Of a DNA stretch of 64,000 nucleotides, positions 22,272 to 35,203 are shown piece after piece. The notes below the pieces were generated by a model. The model did not search any database and had not been told where the DNA came from. It was given only the letters and a program-made list of their open reading frames with translations. This stretch comes from Torreya grandis (lineage: Eukaryota > Streptophyta > Pinopsida > Cupressales > Taxaceae), in NCBI GenBank assembly GCA_037957365.1, contig JARHVA010000122.1, positions 1,437,001 to 1,501,000 of the forward strand, given 5' to 3'. The number at the start of each line of letters is the position of its first letter. Within the stretch, counting starts at the first letter, position 1. Made by a program: the position numbers and the translations under genes.

Positions 22272-23675
22272 TGATGGAAAGGGTTAAGGAACATCAACTT
22301 GCAACTCCTTAAGAAAGAGATGATTAGGCCTACAAGCCTTCTTGACTAAAAATATTAATTAAACATGAGTATTTATGTTACAAATACTTATTTTATATTT
22401 ATTTTATTATGTTAAAACACATCATGTTGGGTTACAACTGTCATTCCACTTGAAAATGCAAGAAAATGTAAAACATGGTGTTTTAGGCCTTGTTAATAAG
22501 CCTACTGACAAAGAATTTGATATAACTTTCTCTCAAGATGTTAAATCAGTTTTAAAACTTTATAAACATCCTTATAAAACTTTATATCAAGTTTCATGAA
22601 TTTTTAAGGGCTAATTTTTAAGATATATTGATTTTTGTCTTGAAAAACCTAATAGGGTTGTACATAGGCCGAAAGATGTATTTTAAGGGAAATTTGAATT
22701 TTGAGATATGTTTTTCAAATAGTTTAATTTTATATGGTATACCCCACCATTATCCTCCTATTTAAATTAATTTTTTTTCTTGAACAATCTTGAAAGATGG
22801 TAAAAACCAACTTTATATGACTGTAAAAGACCTTTTATTGATTGTGTATAAACAATAAGCTAAAATATACTATAAATTCAAATTATTAAGATGTTTTTTG
22901 AATATTTTAAGTTTTAAAAAATTTATAATACATGTATATTACCTTGTCACACAAAATTCAACCAAAAAATTCATGCAACAAACTTTTGATATCTTGATTG
23001 CAACATGAAAAATACCATTATAGAACAAAAAATATAACTTAAAAACAAGAAAAATATATAATTACACATGATATAGAATTTAAACTGAAGAATATAATTC
23101 AAATAATACATTCTTTCATTGTCTTTGATGCAAAAGTATTACATAGCCTTCTCAAAACCCTTATTTTTTTTAACTTATCTCATTTTTCATCAGTTTATTG
23201 AAGTTATCTTGGTATTTATATTATTTTTTATCATTATCCCATGTAATAATCCACTAAATTAATTATCCCTTCTTTGCTCCTAATATCCTAAACTACCTCA
23301 AACTATCTAACTAACTAAGAAGACTCAACCTAAGTCTTAATCTTAGTTGAGTTTTACATGGTCAATTATAAATGAAGACCTTAAAAAGATTCCAAGATAT
23401 ATATAATATCTTCCTTGAAACCCTCAAATAATGATAATGACCTTTGTTTGTACTAGGAGATGATAAATATCCTTCAAATTCTCTTTTCAAATTCAAATTT
23501 TTAAAAAGATAGTTTTGGCAGGAAAATTGAAAACAAACTAAAATGGACAAACTTTAGAAGCCTAGAGATTTTATAACCTCATAAATGACTAAATAATACA
23601 TCCTAACCTTAATAAAATATAAAACCAAAATAAAATCAATAAAAATGATTCTTTTAATCCTATGCCCCTGCATCA
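22272..23675 (-). repeat. 5' LTR of element B
   Basis: A 1,404-base partner of 9108-10591, beginning TGATGGAAAGGG and ending CTGCATCA on the plus strand. It is 80 bases shorter than the other LTR through several small gaps. Confidence 0.85.
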
Positions 23676-23680
23676 CCTTC
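23676..23680. repeat. Right target-site duplication of element B
   Basis: CCTTC against CCTTA on the left; four of five bases match. Confidence 0.55.
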
Positions 23681-24828
23681 CCATTACCAAAAAGATTACA
23701 TCTATTATATATTATGCCTATCTCTTATCTCTTAGTTTGACCACCAAGCCTTCTATACTATAAAAAATGATCTAAAATTTATTATCATCATCATATATAA
23801 TTTTTGGGATTATACCTATTTTTTATCTTCCCAAACACTTGCATCCCAGTTAGATGTCTATGTCGATGCTAGTGTCATGTGCTAGTTTCCTAAGTCATCA
23901 AATTTGAAATTATAGCATACCTTTATGGTTGGACTAATTGATTTAAGGTGATATATTTCCAAAATGGATTGGTATATATATAATATCAACCATCATTCAT
24001 TCCTTACCTAGCATAAACTTAAAAACTCACAAGGAAACTTATAAAAGGCATTCAATCAAGCACTCAAGTGATCAAAGCTTCCCTAATCTTTACTATTTCA
24101 ATATCAATCATAGGGATAGCCCATATAAATATCTAAAGTAATTATGGAGCATTATGTGAGCCATATTTTCCAAGTTACAAGCTAGGTCACTCAATGTACT
24201 TGTTTATCACGCATTGCATCCTTATGCACATAAAAGCCAACACGTAGGAAATAAATACATAATTCAAAGGCCCTCTTCAGAGTATTGACTATGTAGATAG
24301 TACTCATTGATAGAGGGTTCCTTGGGGTAGCTCAAAACTATGAGACCACCAACCCATTTTTCCCATAGTCACTCTGAAGGTGAGGAATCTAGGGTTTGAT
24401 CATTTGACAAAGAGTGGTGATCTATGAACAAGATTTGAACACACCCAAGTAAATGTGATAGAAAACCCAAAAGGTTCTAGGTGGTCACACTCATATCCAT
24501 TCAATATTCCCTACTGGACACATGCATCCAACTCATATACTAGCTAGTGTCGATGTAACTTTCTAGGTCTAATGCAAGCATCTAAGGCCACAAAATATAA
24601 ATTTACAGAATATGATGATTGATCTAAAATATAGATCTAGTCTACTTATAATTTATTCCATATCATATTTGCATGTGCATAGAAAACTAGTTAATTAGTA
24701 TTATTTTCTAATTATTGTAATATCAATCAATAGATGTACTTTTTTATTTTTAGTATATCTTAGCATTTAAATTCAAAATAGTGTTTATCTAAGTTTGTAG
24801 ATTAATTAGCCTCTATTTATTACCCTTG
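23681..24828. other. Intergenic DNA, no gene seen
   Basis: AT-rich, with no supportable open frame, RNA gene or repeat pairing inside the window. Confidence 0.5.
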
Positions 24829-25834
24829 TCCTGATTAGGATTCATCAACTCAAGTCCAATCTGTAAATTTTTTTGTATTAGATATTTTCCATTACCTCAA
24901 CTACCCATTTTTGGATTAGATTGAGGGATTTTAACACACTCTTATAACATAAGATTGAGTTTTAGTTGTTGATGATGTATATTTTTTATCTTTGGAAGTT
25001 CCTACATTCTTTGAACTTCCTACAATAGCATACTCAACCAATTTATTATCAAACCAAGTCTTTGATCTCATCAAAATAAATTGGGTGCATTCTTGTAAAT
25101 TTTTTGACTATTTGACTTACCAATCAATTAAAGGTAACAACATAAAGTGTACTTTCTCATTGAACAGTGGATCAACCAATTCAAAATCATCATCAATTAT
25201 TCCTATTGTGGCCCATTTTAACCTTAATGATTTCATATAATCGAGGTTCATCCTTTAAAATACATTTTTATTACTTCAAATTTAGATTCATAGTCCTCCC
25301 AATAATATTCAATCTGTAGCGCATGCAAATATCTAGAACCAATCTTGAGATTATCTCTCACAAAATTCTTACTGTTGAAAGCAATTCTCTTGGTATGAGT
25401 CTTCATTGGAAATTTACCCATTGATTTATTGATATTTGAAGCATATCAAGTTATTTTATATATAAAATAAATCAAACCAGTGGGGAATGAAAACCTAGCT
25501 ATATGCTTCTCATTGCACTTCTTGTGAACTTCACTCAACTAACTACAAATCTCAATAAACACCATTTTATCACTTTGCATACCTTTGCAACCTATATGGG
25601 GTACCCTTAAACCCTCCAAACCTAAGTTATTTGAATCTAAGAAACTAAATGAATTTTTTTCTTTATATATTGATTAAGTTAGTAGCTTTATTTGAAATCC
25701 ATGTTGGTGTATTACCTTCTAAAATCCTTACCACTATCATGGCAAAGGCATTATTCACCCTTATAAAGTTCTTATTTGATTTTTTAAGAGTTATTTGAGG
25801 AATTTTTTAATATATTAATCTACTAGGGTGTTCT
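24829..25834 (-). pseudogene. Duplicated unknown coding sequence, copy 1
   Basis: The minus strand of this ~1 kb block aligns along its length with 25949-26941. Translated in pieces across frameshifts, both copies give the same words: NNAFAM, GNTPTWISN, GMQSDKMVFIE, EVHKKCNE, FNSKNFVRDNLK, IEYYWEDYE, LFNEKV and SKDKKYTSSTT. This is clearly a former protein-coding sequence, now with several stops and frame changes. I do not recognise the protein. It lies downstream (in coding direction) of copy 2. It could be an element-specific gene, a virus-derived sequence or a host gene remnant; nothing here decides which. The plus-strand frame 24992-25240 is a shadow. Confidence 0.5.
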
Positions 25835-25948
25835 TTATGTTGTGTTGTCAATTATTATAGAATCATCAAGCTCTTGTAATGATGGAACTTCATATGAAGG
25901 AATGGAAGGAGGTGTTAAATTTCTTATGCTCAGTAACTTCTGTCTTGA

Positions 25949-27440
25949 TTAGGAGTCATCAACACAAGTCCAATCAGGAAAAAAATTCTTATTTAAATTT
26001 TTACCATTGCCTCAACTACCCATTTCTATATTAGATTGAGGGATTTTAACAAACACTTTTATACCATAAGATTGAATTTCAGTTGTTGATGATGTATATT
26101 TTTTATCTTTAGAACTTCCTATATTCTTTGAACTTCCTATTGTATTATACTCAAATAATTTATTATGAAACCAAGTCTTTGATATTATAAAAATAAATTG
26201 GGTACATTCTTGTAAATTTTTTGAGTCTTTGATTGACCAATCAGTAAAAGGTAATGGCATAAACTATACTTTCTCATTGAACAGTGGATCAATCAATTCA
26301 AATCATCATCAATTATTCCTCTAGTGACCAATTTTACCCTTAATGATATCATCTAATCAAGGTTTATAAAGACACTTTTTATTACTTCAAATTCATATTC
26401 ATAGTCTTCCCAATAATATTCAATCTCTAGCACATGCAAATAGATAGAACCAAGCTTGAGATTATCTCTCACAAAATTCTTACTGTTGAAAGTAATTCTC
26501 TTGGTATGAGTCTTTTTTGGAAATTCAACCATTGATTTCTCAATATTTGAGGCATCTCAAGTTGTTTTATAGATAAAATAACTTAAACTAGTGGGGAATG
26601 AAAACCCACCTATATGATTCTCATTGCACTTCTTGTGAACTTCACTCAACCGTCTAGAAGTCTCAATAAACACCATTTTATCACTTTGCATACCTTTGTA
26701 ACTTATATGGGGTACCATTAAACCCTCCAAACCTAAGTTATGTGAATCTAATAAACTAAATGAATTTTATTTTTTATATATTGATTAAGGCCGTAGCTTC
26801 ATTTGAAATCCATGTTGGTGTATTACCTTATAAAATTCTTACCATTGTCATTGCAAAGGCATTATTCACCTTTATAAATTTCTCATTTGATTTTTTAAAA
26901 TTTATTTGAGGAAGTTTTTCATATATTAATCTACCAGGGACATCTTGTCCTTCTACATTTAGGCCTAGCTATGGTCTAGAGTCTACAATATAATAGTCAT
27001 GTAAAATGATCGAGTGGAATCAATTTTTTTATTCTATTGTAAATATTGTCAAATACCTCTCCCTAATCAATGAATTGATTTCCAACATAAATTATGTTGA
27101 TATATATACACATCCATTTAGATAATATCTGAATGTCAGAGTGGCCCATAACTTTATTCAACAGATTTATAATATCAGGTAGTTTATATTGGAATTCTAC
27201 ATTGTACAAGACCTTGGGGAGTTTATAAGGTCATTTCCTATTCTTCATCAACAAATATTTATTGATCATATTCCAACACTTTCTATCATGTTGAGTCCAA
27301 AAAAATTGTGTGATATCTTTTTTTAATTCAACTATCACATCATGATGTGGGATGCCAAATGTCCAATTTATTGAATGACTATCTAATCTGGCCAATAAGA
27401 CATCAATTTTAGATTTTATCTCTCTCTTTTATGGATCATA
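25949..27440 (-). pseudogene. Unknown coding sequence, copy 2 with upstream part
   Basis: Copy 2 of the duplicated block is 25949-26941. Its last 82 codons (26012-26260) are still open and include FTDWSIKDSKNLQECTQFIF and IQSYGIKVFVKIPQSN. Upstream, from about 27440 down to 26945, a broken frame adds a non-duplicated N-terminal part with INWTFGIPHHDVIVELKKDI, VEFQYKLPDIINLLNK and IKKLIPLDHF, then VPGRLIYEKLPQINF at the join. The original protein would have exceeded 450 residues. No family is recognised: I see no protease, RT, integrase, helicase or transposase motif. Copies 1 and 2 lie in tandem about 1.1 kb apart. Confidence 0.45.
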
Positions 27441-30400
27441 ATACTTTGCACATGCAATTACTAAATCTACACACTAAACAAAAGTTGGGAACACAATGGC
27501 ATGTGCAAGCTAACTATCCAAAATGCATTGCCCTATTGTCATTATTTTTTGCTCCTCCATTCTCTCCAAATAATCATAAATACTTACATGATCAATTAAT
27601 TTGTCAACTATTTTTATGTCTATTTCTAGAGGGTAAAAATAGGTTCATAACCCATATTTTTAAATTTCATCTTGACAAGTGTGTTTATGCAGAATGCAGT
27701 CTTGAGAAAAAATCTTAAGTTTATGATAGCAAGGTTAAGAGATAGGAAATATTTATGTGGATTTTAACTATAGGCTATAGACGTCATAAAATTTTATATT
27801 ATTTTCTCAAGACTTCTCTTAGGCTTTATTTGAGCAAATTGAAACTTTCTGGTGCTTGAAACACCTCAAATACTTACAATATTATAATTTTCAAAATTAA
27901 CACTAGAAATTGATGGGAAAGGTTTCAAATTTCTTAGAGGGTGAGAATGTTCAGGTTGGTAAGAGATAGTGGAAGAAAAATGACTGAAAATTGCATAAAA
28001 TAAAAGGGAAAGATAGGATGAAAAAGTATGAAAAGCTAGTGAAAATGCATGAAATTAAGAGAAAAAATGGAAATGGAGGACTGAATGAGAAAACCAAACT
28101 TAAAAGGAATAAAATGCTCAGATATAAGTAGCAATGAGTAACCATGAGGTTATTCATGTATCAAATCACCATAATAAATTAATCAAGTTGTTTTGGTAGC
28201 AAATGTAACTTTGAATTAAATTTTATAATCTTCAAAATGTTTGTCCTAGTTTTATTTGGGAGTTTTCAATATTGACAAAACCTTATAAATATTCATTTAA
28301 ATGTTTGCATTACTATCATGGACTTTCATGATTTTTGGGTATTGCCGATACTCAAGTCACTTCCTTAAGTTCCATATGGACTCAAAAGTCTTATAAATTC
28401 TTGGTTTAATCATGAATTAATAATTTTTTAAAGACCCAATCAAATTTTTTATTACTTTTAGGTACTTAAGGCATCAAATACACCACATTCTCTATACCTT
28501 TTCAAAGGTTTCAATTTTTTTTAGCACAAACAGAGCAAAGATCTAAACAGACTTTTAGAGTTTTGAAGGAACTAGACCCATCTAGGGGTTTCAATACTTT
28601 TGGGTACCCCAAGGAACCAAAGGAAGTTATCAAGGTTCTAAAACATTCCAAAATATTGAATATGTCTTAAGATTTCAAAAAAATTCCAAATGTTTTTAAT
28701 GAAAATGTATCTCTTCAACTTCTTCTACACATTGGTACAAAATTTGGGTAATTTTTGGGAGTTCATTTTTTTACGACAACACATGGCCACAAGTTATTTA
28801 ATATGGCCTATTGTTATGGTTAATTATATTATTCCTCCATGGTTGAAAATACAAAAGGAGTACTTTATACTATCACTTATTGCTCCAAGGAAGAATCAAG
28901 TGTAAAATATGGATTTCTATCTTACGCCACTTGTACAGGATTTGGTCAAAATCTTAAGAATGATGTGTATATGTTTGGTATCTCAAGAGCAGTCGATAAT
29001 AGAGCCTTCGATTTATGTGTAATATTATGTTTGTGTAGTCATGACTACTGAGGATTTGTAGTATATTTATTTTTATTTATTTATTTTTATTGAAATTCAG
29101 AAAATTTGGTTTTATGATTACAAATATGCTTAACCATATATGTACATTTATTTTATATGTATTCACAAGAAGGGATAAATCACATGTCCAAGGTGTTGTT
29201 ATCATTTTACCCCTAGACAAATAAATAACCTCAAGAATTTTATGCTTGAAGAGCTAAGATATATCCACCAATGTCTCACCCCTTTAAGATTCAAAAAGAT
29301 AAATTTTAATGCATAACTAAAATAATGAAGCCTCTAAAGATTTTATCACCAAGAAATTAGTATAATCAATATGAAGAGGCTCATTAATAAAAAATTGATG
29401 AATAAAATTTCATAATTCCCAATGGGATGAAGAGACTATATATATTATATGATTTGCCATATTGATAAGATATCTTCATCACACATTATATCGAATGTAT
29501 ACAATGAAAATTTGTGTTAGATCTCTTTAGAATCACATAAACTGGAAATAAAAATACAAATTGGAGATAAAAAGGACCTCAACATGTTACACACAAAGAG
29601 AAAATATTGGCCCCGTAAGGGCAAAAATGGCCACATGGGTTATGAAAGATAAGGGTGGGTACTTTCAACTACCAATAAAGAAAATTTTCTAAGGTGTGTC
29701 GTGACAAAAATAAATACAACAAAAAATGATGGGTCGTCCCATCAAAAATAATTCACATGTGATTGACATATCATATACCTCAAAACTCATAATTGGCATA
29801 AAATGTTAAAAGTGTGGATATTGGTGTTTAATTTCATTTATTTAGTGTCTTTTAATTTTTATGTTAGATTATGATTTCCATTTGTATAGATGAATAAATA
29901 ATGACATTATATTTACTCTTTCGCATCATATTTTACTTAATGATTTACGTGGGGGAATTGTCTCATTAAAGACTTACGGAAAGCTATCTATCAGTTATCA
30001 TACTTTGCAAGGTATTTAAAACTATTTGCATTATATTAAAAAATAATTTAAGTGGTTAGCATTTAACAAATGGATCATGTCAAATGAGATACATGAAGAC
30101 AACATTGCAACATGGATATAATGGTGCACTTTCTAATCTATTTGGTAGATGACATAGAATTAGTCGATGTTGTAAGCATAAGGTAGATGATTTTACTTGA
30201 GATATACATGAAACAATTGTAGTGGTTTATTGATAAATATTCCCATATTGAGGGTACAATGAATGAGGGATATACCATTCATTAAACCTAAGTTCTTCCT
30301 TATTACGATATACATGTGCAAGATAAATGGATCCGCTCTTGTGCCATAAATATGTCAAGAATATTGTGGATTTAAGAAGTTAGAAGATATATTATTGGTA

Positions 30401-31315
30401 AAGGATGTAATTAAGAGGCTTGGTTTGTATAGACATTTATATTTTAAATTATTATTTAGTACATGTAAGCACATATATGAATTGTTTTCCCTATCCAAAT
30501 AATTTATTATGTTTTATGCAATGATTAATGATATAATAAGAAATAATAAATTTATTCTCCATAACATAGAATCAATCATAAAGTGGATTGAACTATACTC
30601 GGAAAAAATATAATGTGTATGGTAAGAAATAGAGGAATTTAGGACAATCTCTAGGCACAAAGAAGTTGTATCTAAGGGTTTGCAATAGAAAGATTGGCCC
30701 CAACAGAGAAAATTTAATTGGTTATATGATTATCTTAATTGTTTAAAGGATAATGGACCCAAATATTGATGAAAAACATTTGTACATTGTGAAATAATGT
30801 AAATAATTTGTAAGTATTATTTATAAAAAAAAATTATAATTATTTTTTTTAAACAATTTATTATAAATATTATAATATAAATTTTCATTATAATTATTAT
30901 CTTGTTATCTTTCCTTTATATTAAATCAAGTTATATAATAGGATGGCATGTGGTTTGAAGGGTAGTATTTTCATGTAGAAATTATGAACATTAAGAGAGT
31001 TGACTATAATTAAAGGGTAATCAAGTTTTAGCAGGATAGGCATGCGAGCTCTAAAGATAAAATATTATTTGAGGGGAAATTTGATTATGTTAGGTTGAAT
31101 TATATGAAAATCAGTTTTTTTTTTTTTCAAATGTATCTTTTACAAGTATTTTAAAGGTATTATACATATGAATTGATGTAAATATATCAATCTATATGTC
31201 ATAGATTACACTCAAAAACTATTTGAAAAAAAGAAGCCCTAAATTTTGCCTCAAAATTGTTCACATGTTAATTTGTTTTTTTTACTTTATTAAGAAAGTA
31301 TTTATCTATTTTTCA

Positions 31316-31318
<3 letters not shown>
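27441..31318. other. Intergenic DNA, no gene supported
   Basis: Several 70-95 codon frames (27431-27718, 28690-28905, 28839-29051) show no motif or compositional sign of coding. The region is AT-rich with runs of A and T. No repeat partner is found within the window. Confidence 0.45.

Positions 31319-31359
<41 letters not shown>
31319..31359. repeat. (AT)20 microsatellite
   Basis: About 41 bases of uninterrupted AT dinucleotides. Confidence 0.95.
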
Positions 31360-31360
<1 letters not shown>

Positions 31361-31398
31361 CTTCACATTTTTTTTTTGGTAATGCATCTATTTTTTTG

Positions 31399-31899
31399 GA
31401 GATGCAGAGCCATATAAATGGAAGTGGGTAATACATGGTCATCCTAGGGCACATTATTTCTATGATGCATCATCTTTATCAAACATGAGTCATCATCCAC
31501 GATACTTAGAATCTAATGAATATGTTAAAGATGAATATATGGAAGAAGTTAATTTTTAAGACCATGATAAAAGTATTAGTTAAGAGGTGGGAGTACATGA
31601 ATTATGAAGGATATGCAAATTATATTGAATAATAATTGGTTGGCCATGAAGAGGAATGTGTTTTAAATGAATATCACTATGAAGCTACAAATGTGAATAA
31701 GGATGAACAAGGATGTGTTAGTAATCAGGACCATGATGAGACTGAAGAAGATGAAGATGATGGCAGTATTACATTTGCTTCTTATTTGCTCCAAATTAGA
31801 CCTATTGGTATATTTTATTTAGATCTAATGATAATGATGATCATCTTGCCACTTTTTTGGCCAAATTTAATAGAAAATAAAATTGTATGTATTAATTAA
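31399..31899 (+). pseudogene. Possible degraded coding remnant, unrecognised
   Basis: Two plus-strand open stretches, about 31400-31558 and 31636-31899, give polar, acidic products: the first contains WVIHGHPRAHYFYDASSL, and the second a run rich in Asp and Glu (DETEEDEDDGS) before a hydrophobic end. They are separated by stops. Composition is less purely Asn/Ile/Lys than chance frames nearby, but no family is recognised. It may be a transposase or other element remnant, or chance. Confidence 0.2.
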
Positions 31900-34800
31900 T
31901 GTTGTTATAATGTGATGTTATTTCTTCGTGGGAAATTACTAAGTTGATGATGGTGGGTTTTTGTCCTAGTGTAATGAAAAAATCATTTTACTTGATAAAA
32001 AATTATAAAATTTATTAGTGCAATGATAAGCTACTCTTGTCATAATGTATCTTCACTGATATTGAAATATCATATCTAATACTAGGTTGAGTTTATATAC
32101 TATTTTTTATCAAAACAAAAAGATAAAGATGCTGAAATAAATTTATTTATATTAATATTAAAATTTAAAAATACAAGAAAAATCATGCATTGTTTTGTTA
32201 TGTCTTCGTATTCACATTTTAGAATAACTTACCCCTCAATTGAATTTTCACAAATATTTTTACATGTCCTTGGTTACATATTTTTTTATTGCACAATGAA
32301 TAAGTTTGTACTTTGGCTAACCAAACCCAAGGTATATTAATTCACACACTTAAAAGACATTTTGAAGTATATTTGTGTAGTTATGTAGGGGTTCCAAATT
32401 AGGAGCTCTACACTCAAAACCCTATAGTTATGCATTTTCTCCACAATAAATTGGCTATGTGAGTGAATCTTAATTTTTTTGACATCATAACCCATTTCTA
32501 TCCCCATTAGTGTAATAAGTGTGTGTTATTTAGCTTCATTGAAAATTGTGGTGTTGTGTTGGCCAATGAAAATTTCATGACACTTTATGTCCATCCCATC
32601 CACAAAATAGAATTTGTAACCAATTATTACCCATCCTAATTGTTTGTCAAATACATTATTTATGTATACAATCCACATACTAGATGTCATATTTGAATCA
32701 CCTAACTAAAAAAGTAAAGTTTGGGTTAAAAATTTTGGGTATGGATTATAAATAAACAACACCATATAATTAAATAGCATAAATGAAATGAACTCAATTG
32801 ACTGTTGCAAAGATAGTTACACAAATAAACACTACATAATGAACACACCACAAGTGAAATTATGAAACTCAGATTTGATTTTCCTCACACCTACACCCTG
32901 ATAAATAGTAGCCATGATGGAGTATCCAAGGGGTAGTGAAACTCAGGCATCAACCAAAAACATGAAAGGGTGTCTTTGTGTATATTAATCGACATGTTTA
33001 TCATTTATACATTCTAAAATCTGATCCAAGGGGAGAATAAACACTCCAACACTTCAAAGATATCAAGTATAGTAGAAAGAATCAATTTCAGTCAACAACA
33101 TGATTCCAATTAGGTTCATTGAGTTATTCAACTATCACTAGCATTGAGGAAGCAATTGTGTCTATTGAAGACCTAAAAGTGATAGGCTTTGGTGCAGAGG
33201 AAAAAATATCATGTGTCATACATCAAAAATAAAATATTACTAAATATTTTTATTCTCCTCAAAAAATTGTGCACTTTTATAAACATATAATTTTAAGTCA
33301 GTATGCAAGCATTATGGCCTCCATAGGTTATAGAGTTTTGTAAAGTGTCAAAACTATTAAGATAGTTTTGCAAGGTTATGTTGTGGTTTTTATAATGACC
33401 CAAATTATTTTAATTAATTTAATTTTGATTTGAGTGATGAATCGGCCTTTTTCTTGTTAGTAGGAATTGAATGGCTGCCTTGAGACAACTTTTTATATAC
33501 AAGTTATTGGTTAGACTTGCAGGCACCTTGGAATAATGCATCTAAATAATAAACATTCAAGACCCTTCTTAAGTGACTAATATCTCAAGGTCTTATGGAG
33601 GCATGTAAGATCACTAAATAGTGTTGAATTTTGAATACTAAAAACTATAATAAATGAAGAGCTCATAATAATATTATGTGGGAAAATTGATAGTTATATT
33701 AATAATGGTGCCATGCACCAAGTTTCTATGAATTTTTTTACATATGCTAGTGATATTTGTAATTTTTAAAGGTATTCATTTGGAGATACATAGAAACTAG
33801 ACATATGTTCAATTGGTGTTCAACTAATCGCCATTAATCATTGAGCATTTATTATGAACTTTGTTAATATTTTTTTTAAGTTAAAAGTTTTGTTTCCTTT
33901 GCTTTTAGTCTTGATAAATAAATTGTAACATATGTTTTGATAAAAAGCATCTTATTGCAAAGATTTTGGCTTTAATCTTTAATCATTGGTCTCTTTACCA
34001 AATAGTCATTCAAATTAACTAGTTTGAAAAAATTGAATTCTAGTTCTTAGACCCTCTACTTTTTTATGTATAAATTCAAATGGGCTATTTAAACTAGTTA
34101 CCAGTAGTAAGTGGTTAAGTTATTTATTTGTCTATATTGATCTAAGATAGGGTCCCTGTATAACTAATTTTTTTGGGCTTTGCAAACCAAAAAAAATTAT
34201 AATAAACATTGAACATGAAAGAATCATTTACCATGAAGATAACATAATTTTGATTTGATTACTAGTTTGGAACAATATGAATTGCAACTGGGAGAGTAAT
34301 AAAACATAAATTATACATATGAATCTCAAATTACTAAAAAAGAGTAATCTAAGATTAATTTGCAATATACCAAAGGATTTATTTCAATAATTAAAAGTTA
34401 TCAAATACCCAAGTTTGATACATACAATACAAATTGAATGATTAATAAATTCAATTTCTTGAATTGCAAAATAAACACAAGTATAAGGTATACTATACAC
34501 ACACCATATTTTTAGCACTACAAGGCGGAGAGCACGAAAAACATTTTTTTGTCAATTTGAAATGAAGTACAAGTTGAAGCATAAATGAGCACAAGAGATC
34601 ACCACATAATCCATGCCTAGATCAATGTAAAGCCTAACATGAAATCATAAATGTAACATTCCAAAATTCATATACATTGCATGCATAATATACAAATTTA
34701 ATAATTTTAGATTCATCAAGATATAGTTACTTCACAAGGGAGCCCTAGACACATACAACAACTCTAGCATTGGTCATAAATAGAGGTTATGAACCATCTC

Positions 34801-35203
34801 TAAGGGCTAAGTATTGAGGGTAATTGTAAGGTAGGTTGAATTTTTAGATTTTATATTCAAGATTTTAGTTTATCAACATTTCCCCTCAAATGAGATAGGT
34901 TGTAAATTGTTTGAAGTGCACTTAATTATTTTTCAAGAGCTTCAAGGTGTTTGACTAGGAGGACGATGTTATTATAATATAAAATAGAATAATGGTGTAG
35001 TTGTAAATTTTTTTACTTGTACACCAACCCTTTTCCAAGTATGTTTTAAACAATTTATGTAAATTCTAAGAAGGTGGGGACAAAGGATTACCTTTTTAAA
35101 ATTCCATATTGCAATTAATTTTATCAAACTAACTTTAATATTTTTGAGTTTGGTAATGAATTTATCATAAATAAATGAAAAACCCAAGTTTTAATAGTTG
35201 GTT
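31900..35203. other. Intergenic DNA, no gene seen
   Basis: AT-rich sequence with no supportable frame or RNA gene. The 71-codon minus-strand frame at 34972-35187 has no recognisable feature. Confidence 0.5.

Larger units (their letters stand above)
9108..23675 (-). mobile_element. Element B: Ty3/gypsy LTR retrotransposon, gag-protease only, split by element A
   Basis: Two similar blocks in the same orientation, 9108-10591 and 22272-23675, both begin TGATGGA and end CATCA on the plus strand, so they obey the TG...CA rule and are read as LTRs. Five bases inside the right one is an initiator-Met primer-binding site on the minus strand, so transcription runs right to left and the right block is the 5' LTR. 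Internal sequence is 20053-22271 plus 10592-10994, about 2.6 kb once element A is removed. It contains degenerate gag and protease on the minus strand. There is no room for RT, RNase H and integrase, so this copy was probably already non-autonomous when A inserted. The gag and protease sequence type is that of chromovirus-like Ty3/gypsy elements, by my recognition of motifs only. Confidence 0.85.

Noticed and set aside
24829..27440. Considered as a movement or coat protein of an integrated plant pararetrovirus
   Set aside because: No diagnostic movement-protein, zinc-knuckle, protease or RT motif is visible nearby; the assignment would be a guess.
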